Below, piece after piece: positions 15,016-20,639 of a DNA stretch of 20,639 bases (position 1 is its first letter; every line of letters starts with the position of its first letter). Position numbers and translations under genes: made by a program. This DNA comes from a virus: IMG/VR virus record IMGVR_UViG_3300030117_004770, positions 32,612 through 53,250 of that record. One strand, written 5' to 3'. The notes below the pieces were generated by a model that saw only the letters and a program-made list of their open reading frames with translations, was not told the DNA's origin and made no database searches.

Positions 15016-15705
15016 CTATTCCCATATTCGATGTCCTAAATCTTGATCACAAATATCACTATGTCCTTCTTTCTGTGCTGCTAACCATGTCGCAGGGCAA
15101 TATACGTTCCAGTCTTTACGTCTATGGGCTACTTCGTATTGATGATCTACATGATGATTCTGTCTGCCCATATAATCAGGAGCGTGGTTGAGGTGAACAT
15201 ACACTTTTTTATATATTTTACGTTTTAAAGCGTAGGCGTGAGTCCTATTTACTGACATAGCTCTCATAACTCTCTGAATACCTATATGTTCTGGCTCTCT
15301 CCTATGCTGTCCACCTAAGTATATTTGATCCCAATTAGTAGGTACATTATGCATAAAAGCATTTAACATAGGTAATGCTTCAGGTATAAATTCAGCGTCA
15401 TCTTCAAGTATTAGAATTGATCCAATGGTTTTATTTAAGATGTTCTGCTCCATTATAACGTCTTCGATAATTCTTATATGAGACCTCAAACACCCCCATG
15501 CACCAGCTCCTGCCTGAAAGTAACTTGGGAAAGAGGTTCTATTTCCCATAATAGCAGGGTAAACTACAATATCCTCTGGGTCGGCTAAGTTACTTTCTTC
15601 TATATCGTTTAAGAAACTTTTGAGTCTTTGTTCTCTATCAGGTCTATTTATTACATAAATCCTGTCGAACCAGTCAGTAAGCTGTTTATACCCGTTATAA
15701 GCCAC
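15016..15705 (-). CDS. Glycosyltransferase family 25 (LPS glycosyltransferase type)
   Basis: The 229-aa sequence carries the family 25 layout: YVINRPDREQR (17-27) at the N-terminus, GAWGCLRSH (68-76), the metal-binding DxD-type motif in ILILEDDAEF (97-106), WDQIYLGG (125-132), THAYALKR (155-162) and a C-terminal DHQYE ... ATWLAAQKEGHSDI (187-218). Such enzymes transfer a sugar, often galactose, from a nucleotide sugar onto lipopolysaccharide or protein. There is no membrane anchor, so it would act in the cytoplasm. GTG 15705 directly follows the stop of the upstream gene. Its location inside the virion-structure operon rather than among early genes is unusual. It may glycosylate a phage structural protein or alter host surface glycan late in infection. 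The family call is strong; the acceptor is unknown. Confidence 0.85.
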   Translation of the reverse strand: MAYNGYKQLTDWFDRIYVINRPDREQRLKSFLNDIEESNLADPEDIVVYPAIMGNRTSFPSYFQAGAGAWGCLRSHIRIIEDVIMEQNILNKTIGSILILEDDAEFIPEALPMLNAFMHNVPTNWDQIYLGGQHRREPEHIGIQRVMRAMSVNRTHAYALKRKIYKKVYVHLNHAPDYMGRQNHHVDHQYEVAHRRKDWNVYCPATWLAAQKEGHSDICDQDLGHRIWE

Positions 15706-16869
15706 CTATGTTGAATTAGAAGGGATTCCACCATCGCTTCCTTGAGGAGAGTTCTCTTGAAGAGCTAAAATACTACTAATTGACGATATACTGCCTGTGT
15801 CTATATATCCCGTACCATTGGATGGAGCACTACTGCCCGCAGCTCCGAAACCTCCAAAAAATCCTCCTGTGTGCTCTGGTGTTTCTATTATAGAAGGCTC
15901 TTCACCAAACTCATTGTCTGTTGGTGGTATAAAAGAAGGTTCATCTATTTCTTCTATTATGGAAGGATCTCCATTAAATATTGGGACTTCAGGGTTTGGT
16001 TGATTAGGTTGTGCATTTTTATTACTTTCCCCTGATGGTATAAAGTTAGGGTTATTAGTAGCTGTAGGTAGGTTATTGTTTCCAGTGCTTTGACGGGGAG
16101 CTTCAAAAGTACCCGCAGGGTTATCATCAGTAGCCGTAGTAGTTAAGGAGAATGTAGCCCCATCGGAATCGGCTGGGGCTTCTGACCCATCAATAATTGT
16201 GGTAGCATAGTAAAGATGATCTTCTATGCTTTGAGTAATTGAAGTTTCTCCACTAGCTGTTTCATTAAATGATCCTATTTTAATATGATATCTACCCCTA
16301 TTAGGAGCCTCTCTAAGAAGTTTATTATTAACTTTTTCTAATTTCCCACAAGGTTCTTCCTCTGGAATCTCATCTTCTTGTGGTATAAAACTTAATGTAC
16401 ATTCACTAATTGTGTGGTTAGCTGCATCAATATAAAATTTAAGATATACGGTCCCATATTTTCCTTTATTAGATAAAATAGAAAACTTCCTATTCTCTCC
16501 TTTTTCTCCTATAAAACTAGCTGGTGTTATGTTGCCAAAACTAGGTAATGGACTTTGGCCTTTTATACCAAACCGTGTAGTTCCTCCCACATCAAAACCT
16601 TCAACTTGGATAGCTGCTATGCTAAAATATAAAACCCCATAGTAACATACGAACTGTGTTCGTTCACCTTGCTCTAAAACTTCTAATTGGAAAGGATGTT
16701 TTTTACCATCAGAAAGATCTGTTGGGTTAATTGAAATAGCATCAGCCCCAGAATAATCGTTAGTTATAGCCCCAAAGTTTACCTCATCAAAGTTATCAGG
16801 CCATGACTCAACATTTCCTACTCCTGTAGTGTCTATTGAAACTTCATTATTATAAATTTCTTCAGACAT
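15706..16869 (-). CDS. Virion-like protein with long low-complexity C-terminal tail
   Basis: The first 225 or so residues of this 387-aa protein are beta-rich and look folded (FVCYYGVLYFSIAAIQVEGF ... KYGTVYLKFYIDA ... RYHIKIGSF). The rest is rich in Pro, Asn, Ser and Glu. A loosely repeated unit appears there: NPNFIPSGES (273-282), DPSIIEEIDE (301-310), EPSFIPPTDN (310-319) and EPSIIETPEH (324-333). A Gly/Ser-rich end follows (GGFFGGFGAAGSSAPSNGTG). No family is recognised. It lies between two structural-type genes and next to the glycosyltransferase, so a virion role is likely, with the tail perhaps extended and surface-exposed. It starts at ATG 16869, two bases after the upstream stop. Confidence 0.6.
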   Translation of the reverse strand: MSEEIYNNEVSIDTTGVGNVESWPDNFDEVNFGAITNDYSGADAISINPTDLSDGKKHPFQLEVLEQGERTQFVCYYGVLYFSIAAIQVEGFDVGGTTRFGIKGQSPLPSFGNITPASFIGEKGENRKFSILSNKGKYGTVYLKFYIDAANHTISECTLSFIPQEDEIPEEEPCGKLEKVNNKLLREAPNRGRYHIKIGSFNETASGETSITQSIEDHLYYATTIIDGSEAPADSDGATFSLTTTATDDNPAGTFEAPRQSTGNNNLPTATNNPNFIPSGESNKNAQPNQPNPEVPIFNGDPSIIEEIDEPSFIPPTDNEFGEEPSIIETPEHTGGFFGGFGAAGSSAPSNGTGYIDTGSISSISSILALQENSPQGSDGGIPSNST

Positions 16870-16871
16870 CT

Positions 16872-18314
16872 TTACGCATAATTACCAGTAAAAGGCTGTA
16901 TATTTGGAGGAAATATCGTTTTCTTGATTCTTACATAACCCCCTTTATTGGGTTCTTGAGTATCTGAAACAACTATCTCAGAAGGCCAGTCAACATAATT
17001 AGTTGCTGGATAGGAAAATCTAGAAGATGCAAACTTATATTTAGGATGCCCTGTCCCTGTTGTTATAGCTATGTCAATAGCATTATGTAAAGTAGGTTGT
17101 ACTTGTAGCCTTGCTAGAGGAGTTGAAAAAACAACAGGTAAAGGATGCATTGGGTTTATTGCAGTTAGTGTCTGTTTTGTTTTTGACCAAGTAATCTCAT
17201 ACTGAGTTTTAGTAGGGCCGTCGTATCTATTTCTTTTGTAAACAGGAATAACAACAGACTCCCCTCCCCCATCTTTTAACTTCCACGTATACCCAACGAT
17301 ACCTCCGTTCTGTTCATTATCTACTGCATCCCCTAAACCAGATACACCGTTAAGTACAGGAGGCCAAACATATCTTTCTTGGGTTTCGTACTTAGCAATA
17401 ACTGATAACCCCGCAGAATCTCCTGATGTTATTACTGAAGGGACTACTTGTTTTTCACTTAAAACATACCAGTTATCTGATATTTGTTTTCCTTCTCTTC
17501 TTACACCTAACTTATCAGTACCCCAAAAATTAGAATTCCCCGCAGGTGTCCCTCCAAGATCTGAGTGTCCTGTAGCATACTCTAGGTCTCCTGATTTAAA
17601 AGAATTGGCAGTAGTCGTACCAGTACCAGCGTCAAGGTCTCCTGAAGTACTAAATGTTTTCGTAGCTTTTATTTCTTCAGAATGGAAGAATAAAGTTTCT
17701 TTATCTACTAAAGCCCCCAAAGCAGGGTTTGAATCAGCCCCACTAGCAGTCACATCAAAGGAGAAAGTTCTATCTACATATACATTACGAATGGGTACTT
17801 TTCTTACAAATACTCTTTGCTCTATTACATATAAAGAATCTAAAACTTCGTTGCCCGACCTTACTTGTTTTTTCTCAAATAATATATAATTATCACTACC
17901 AGAAAACGGGTCACTAGTAGTGGTTGGCATAGCTGAATTCAAAGCAGGACTACTTTCATCATAAGAACTACGCAGAATTACGTAAGTTCGTGTAACAGAA
18001 TCGTATCGAGTACTTGAGGCTCCCGCAGCTTGAAACTCCCAATTATACTGGTCTTGGTTGTCACGATTTACAACATAGTACCATAACTGATAATGCCCAT
18101 TCTCGTCGTTAGCACTTTTTATTAAAGCTAACTTATGACTAGGGAAATTTGTAGTATCGGGATGTGGGGTTCCGTAGGGTGTGTCATCAGCGGTAGCAGC
18201 CGACTTTATACTTTTAATAGCATCTTTAGTTTCAATAACTACTAAGTCTGCTACTTTAGGGGTAGTAAACTCAATAATCCGTTGCCTTCTGGTTGGCGAC
18301 GTAGCTCTAGCCAT
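16872..18314 (-). CDS. Putative virion structural protein (480 aa)
   Basis: Most of this 480-aa protein predicts as beta strand, with stretches such as YQLWYYVVNRDNQDQYNWEF (76-95), LYVIEQRVFVRKVPIRNVYV, NWYVLSEKQVVPSVIT, and KYETQERYVWPPVLNGVSG. Several segments look like repeats of a Y-V-(L/I)-x-(E/R)-x-x-V strand. There is no signal peptide, membrane segment or catalytic motif. I recall proteins of this kind as hypothetical structural proteins in marine phage genomes, without a defined role. Its position between head-side genes and the neck-like protein suggests a tail or neck component. The start is ATG 18314, with AAAAGAC upstream and a stop-start spacing of one base from the previous gene. 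Confidence 0.6.
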   Translation of the reverse strand: MARATSPTRRQRIIEFTTPKVADLVVIETKDAIKSIKSAATADDTPYGTPHPDTTNFPSHKLALIKSANDENGHYQLWYYVVNRDNQDQYNWEFQAAGASSTRYDSVTRTYVILRSSYDESSPALNSAMPTTTSDPFSGSDNYILFEKKQVRSGNEVLDSLYVIEQRVFVRKVPIRNVYVDRTFSFDVTASGADSNPALGALVDKETLFFHSEEIKATKTFSTSGDLDAGTGTTTANSFKSGDLEYATGHSDLGGTPAGNSNFWGTDKLGVRREGKQISDNWYVLSEKQVVPSVITSGDSAGLSVIAKYETQERYVWPPVLNGVSGLGDAVDNEQNGGIVGYTWKLKDGGGESVVIPVYKRNRYDGPTKTQYEITWSKTKQTLTAINPMHPLPVVFSTPLARLQVQPTLHNAIDIAITTGTGHPKYKFASSRFSYPATNYVDWPSEIVVSDTQEPNKGGYVRIKKTIFPPNIQPFTGNYA

Positions 18315-18315
18315 G

Positions 18316-18876
18316 TTAGTCTTTTGCTAAAACTACAACTGTTAGATCATCGCCACTAGCTGCGAATGTTATAGTTATGTTAACATCTGTAGGATCTGCT
18401 CTTGGGATAAGCAAGGCTGACCTTGTAAGACTATTTCCACTACCTAAAGTAATGTCACCAAACTTATTGTCTGTTGATGTAATTACTATGTCTCCAGTAT
18501 TTGTGGAATCTGTCTCATAATGCATGGCTACAATCTTAGATGCTGCTGGAATAATATCTCCCACTGCGTCTGTTGGAGATGATGGTGTCCCACCATTAGA
18601 GGCGAAACCAGTAAAAGTATGCCCTGTCCTATCTAAAACCGAAGGAGAATCACCAGCAGCAGCAGAAAATTTATGTAGGTCGAGATCCCAACTTATCTGA
18701 TCAGATGCAGCCGTTGATGTGAACTTTACAGAATATATAATATCTGCTTCAGAACTAGTAGGGTTTACGCTTAGTGTCCTACCTATCCGTATATCGTTTT
18801 GTACGTTAGTTCCCTGACCAGCCATTGTTGCTATGATGCTGGTGCGAATATTAATACCCGATAAACTCTGGCTCAT
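18316..18876 (-). CDS. Putative virion structural protein, possible decoration or tail protein (186 aa)
   Basis: The protein has 186 aa, is Ser/Thr/Asp-rich and is almost entirely beta in appearance (ADIIYSVKFTSTAASDQISW ... SKIVAMHYETDSTNTGDIVI ... ITITFAASGDDLTVVVLAKD). No cysteine, membrane segment or enzyme motif is present. The single-domain beta-sandwich look is typical of head-decoration or small tail proteins, and the gene follows the capsid region, but I do not recognise the family. ATG 18876 has an AT-rich leader (TATATTAAA just upstream) and no Shine-Dalgarno. The intergenic spacer before it is only 22 bp. Confidence 0.58.
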   Translation of the reverse strand: MSQSLSGINIRTSIIATMAGQGTNVQNDIRIGRTLSVNPTSSEADIIYSVKFTSTAASDQISWDLDLHKFSAAAGDSPSVLDRTGHTFTGFASNGGTPSSPTDAVGDIIPAASKIVAMHYETDSTNTGDIVITSTDNKFGDITLGSGNSLTRSALLIPRADPTDVNITITFAASGDDLTVVVLAKD

Positions 18877-18898
18877 TTTAATATATCTTTATTAAAGT

Positions 18899-19264
18899 TT
18901 AAGCTAATTCAGCAGCCTCTCTGAAAATCATGATAGAAGCCTCTGATGGAGTAATTTCACCCGAAGCTAACGCTGAAGAAAGTTCAGGCATCGCCTCTAA
19001 CAAAAGTTTTAATTCCTCCATTTGTTGCATTGACATGTCTGAATCATCCATAGGACTTCCGTATATAGAAGAATAAAGATCTTCCATAATTTCTTGTTCA
19101 GGCATTTCAGCCTCAACCATATCCATACTATCTTCCATAACAGGTTCTTTATCTACAGAAAGATCATCTCCTTCTTGCGGAATAACCGCTACAATTTCAT
19201 CTAACATTTCATCAGCGTCAGGCTGTGCATCAAGATTTTTTTTACTTTCTTTATGTGATGGCAT
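18899..19264 (-). CDS. Acidic helical protein, possible scaffold or head-assembly protein
   Basis: This strongly acidic, Met-rich protein of 121 aa contains disordered-looking stretches (DAQPDADEMLDEIVAVIPQE, EDSMDMVEAEMPEQEIMEDL) and a C-terminal helical part (MQQMEELKLLLEAMPELSSA ... EASIMIFREAAELA). Acidic, helical, low-complexity proteins near the capsid gene are often scaffolding or assembly factors. Scaffolds, however, usually lie upstream of the major capsid gene, whereas this one lies downstream, so the role is a guess. Its transcription unit may begin after the hairpin at 19285-19328, which separates it from the capsid genes. The start is ATG 19264 with a T/A-rich leader. Confidence 0.55.
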   Translation of the reverse strand: MPSHKESKKNLDAQPDADEMLDEIVAVIPQEGDDLSVDKEPVMEDSMDMVEAEMPEQEIMEDLYSSIYGSPMDDSDMSMQQMEELKLLLEAMPELSSALASGEITPSEASIMIFREAAELA

Positions 19265-19284
19265 AATAATTTAATTTTTGTAAA

Positions 19285-19328
19285 AATAACCCCGATCCCC
19301 TCCTTTTGCAAGAGGATCGGGGATTATT
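19285..19328 (-). terminator. Intrinsic terminator-like hairpin after the 65-aa IYD gene
   Basis: A perfect 9-bp stem (CCCCGATCC at 19290-19298 with GGATCGGGG at 19314-19322) can be extended by five A/T pairs around one bulged base. On the minus strand the stem is followed by TTATTTTTAC, a T-rich run, as expected for a rho-independent terminator. It would end or attenuate transcripts from the capsid genes before the acidic protein gene. Confidence 0.72.
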
Positions 19329-19345
19329 GTGAATTCTTAGATTGC

Positions 19346-19543
19346 TTATGCTGGGTCTAAGGTAGCTTGCAAAGCGAGAGCTAACTCAGATAAAGTTATC
19401 TTTTTAGCTACTTGTTCAGACGTATCATAAATCTGAATGAAGTCATCTCCATGCGCTCTAGTAGCTACATCAGTAGTTACTCCAGCATTAGTTCCAGTTA
19501 AAGCAGCAACCTGTTCGGTTGGTGCATCATCTAAAGTTGGCAT
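19346..19543 (-). CDS. Short IYD-module protein (65 aa) next to the capsid gene
   Basis: The protein starts MPTLDDAP and ends with DDFIQIYDTSEQVAKKITLS followed by ELALALQATL. This is the same order of motifs as in the 62-aa protein at 5525-5713 and the N-terminus of the peptidase-like protein at 4358-5524: MPxLxDxP, then YDxS, then K-x-x-T-x-x-EL. It is about 14 kb away from those copies, which points to reuse of one module in the head region and in the tail/lysis-side region. No known function; a virion attachment or oligomerisation role is inferred. It is flanked by hairpins at 19285-19328 and 19572-19599, so it may have its own expression level. Start ATG 19543, no Shine-Dalgarno. Confidence 0.68.
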   Translation of the reverse strand: MPTLDDAPTEQVAALTGTNAGVTTDVATRAHGDDFIQIYDTSEQVAKKITLSELALALQATLDPA

Positions 19544-19571
19544 AATTTTTAATAGTTAGAATTAATATTAT

Positions 19572-19599
19572 GTGGGGTTCCTTTTTACGGGAACCCCAC
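19572..19599 (-). terminator. Hairpin directly after the capsid gene, terminator or transcript-end stabiliser
   Basis: A perfect 10-bp stem, GTGGGGTTCC (19572-19581) with GGAACCCCAC (19590-19599), encloses an 8-base loop. On the minus strand it is followed by ATAATATTAATTC rather than a clean T-run, so termination is probably partial. It lies seven bases past the capsid stop codon and could also protect the 3' end of a capsid transcript. Confidence 0.6.
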
Positions 19600-19606
19600 T
19601 TTAGAA

Positions 19607-20639
19607 TTAAGCAGCAGGTGTACTACTTGTACGCTTGAATGCGATTACATAACCAAAGTCAGTCTTGATCGGCTTAGATGCTGATGCAAGAACACCACGG
19701 AAGTATCCAATGGTTCCATCTGGGTTAGTAGTTTCACTCTTTATGTTGTTCCAAGTAAAGTCACCTTTGTAATTTACTGGATCAAAAGTTACACCGCTTC
19801 CAGCACTAATTGGTTCTGGAATCATTGATTCAAAAACCTCTTCGTGAAGGACGTAAGCAAGCTCATAATCAGCAGAATCGTAATTTGTATCCACACTAGT
19901 TAATCCATCCTCAGTCGTATATGCATTTATACGAGCGATAGCTGTAGTAGCACTTGCGTTAATTGCATTGAATCTTGGAGCAAGATCATCAACTAAGTGA
20001 TAGAAACCACGGAATGACTTTTCAATACCTAATGGAGCGATAAGATCACTTACTGCTGCACTATTGTAACGAACGTCATCACGGAAACCTGCTTCAGTCT
20101 GAAGCTGATAAGATGCCTCAGATGAAAGGACAAGTCCAAATACTGGACGGCCATTTTCACGGCCATAAGCTTTATTTCCTGCGCCAGCACGAACAAGCTC
20201 GAAGTAGATCTTATCCATAATAGCATTAGAAATGTTAGCTGTAGGTAATCCAGCACCAGCAGAAGCTGCTAAGTTGATATTGAATGTTGGTATTCCTGTG
20301 AATTGTTCATTAGCAGCAGTACTCGCATCAATAGAATCAACAACCTTTGTTGGTGAAGGTGTACTTGAAGAAAGACAGTTAACGAACTTTCCACAAAGAC
20401 GGTCGTATTCATCTCTGTAACGACTTTCCCATGTGTATCTAGATGACTCAGCAAGAAGATCAACGATAGCACGAAGCTGCTCACCACGATGAGCTGCAAA
20501 ACGTAAATCTTCAATAGAAATACGTGGTGATTCGATTGACATCTTTTTGAGGTTGTAATTGCGAAGTGTCTTTGCAACATTGACATAAGAAGTTCCTGTC
20601 AACGGTCCAATTTCTGTCTGCATTGTATCAGCAAGATTT
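19607..20639 (-). CDS. Major capsid protein, N-terminus outside the window
   Basis: The reading frame stays open to the right edge: five codons upstream of the first ATG (20623) are in frame with no stop, so the true start is probably beyond the window. Residues counted from that ATG include SPRISIEDLRFAAHRGEQLR (about 32-51), ANISNAIMDKIYFELVRAGAG (about 131-151), GRPVFGLVLSSEASYQLQTE (about 158-177), PLGIEKSFRGFYHLVDDLAP (about 195-214) and AYVLHEEVFESMIP (about 257-270). The GR-PVF-L-SSE ... RPLGVE-SFRGFYHL-D pattern is one I recall from major capsid proteins of uncultured marine phages with an HK97-type fold. It would form the phage head shell. A hairpin follows its stop codon. Confidence is good from sequence style, but no structural check was possible. 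Confidence 0.78.
   Translation of the reverse strand, partial: NLADTMQTEIGPLTGTSYVNVAKTLRNYNLKKMSIESPRISIEDLRFAAHRGEQLRAIVDLLAESSRYTWESRYRDEYDRLCGKFVNCLSSSTPSPTKVVDSIDASTAANEQFTGIPTFNINLAASAGAGLPTANISNAIMDKIYFELVRAGAGNKAYGRENGRPVFGLVLSSEASYQLQTEAGFRDDVRYNSAAVSDLIAPLGIEKSFRGFYHLVDDLAPRFNAINASATTAIARINAYTTEDGLTSVDTNYDSADYELAYVLHEEVFESMIPEPISAGSGVTFDPVNYKGDFTWNNIKSETTNPDGTIGYFRGVLASASKPIKTDFGYVIAFKRTSSTPAA

Overview
This window looks like a contiguous piece of a tailed bacteriophage genome (Caudoviricetes). It is AT-rich, almost entirely coding, and open at both ends. No bacterial housekeeping genes, tRNAs, CRISPR arrays or insertion sequences were seen. The gene types (capsid, neck-like protein, giant modular fibre, lysis genes, primase-helicase) and protein styles resemble uncultured marine phages. 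This is an impression from recalled sequence style, not a database result. Most start codons are preceded by A/T-rich leaders with no Shine-Dalgarno motif. The trypsin-like protein resembles bacterial proteins I associate with Verrucomicrobiota and Planctomycetota. Neither point is enough to name a host. No terminase, portal or tape-measure gene is in the window, so tail type is unresolved; the absence of a tape-measure gene would fit a podovirus.

Layout. (1) 1-2308, plus strand: the 3' part of a primase-helicase (archaeo-eukaryotic primase-like front, SF3/D5-like helicase back) and a small conserved phage protein. These meet the rest of the genome tail to tail with a 7-bp overlap at 2302-2308. 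(2) 20639-2302, minus strand, read right to left: major capsid protein (start off the window), a 65-aa 'IYD module' protein flanked by two hairpins, an acidic 121-aa protein, three virion-like proteins (186, 480 and 387 aa), a family 25 glycosyltransferase, a 331-aa neck/tail-like protein, an 84-aa protein, a 2412-aa modular fibre/adhesin, two small acidic proteins, two more IYD-module proteins (one carrying a trypsin-like domain), a compact lysis cassette (two small membrane proteins, spanin-like pair, amidase), a small metallopeptidase-like protein and a PD-(D/E)XK nuclease.

How they fit together: the right end builds the head and neck. The middle makes the receptor-binding apparatus with its small accessory proteins and a glycosyltransferase that may modify virion or host glycans. 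The left part of the minus-strand unit releases the progeny, and the plus-strand arm copies DNA.

The most unusual feature is the internal architecture of the 2412-aa fibre. Jelly-roll and LamG-like modules appear split by other complete modules in a nested, bracket-like order. The second is a short N-terminal module (MP-x-L-x-D-x-P ... YD-x-S ... EL) in three separate genes, one fused to a trypsin-like domain whose GDSGSP-type motif is altered.
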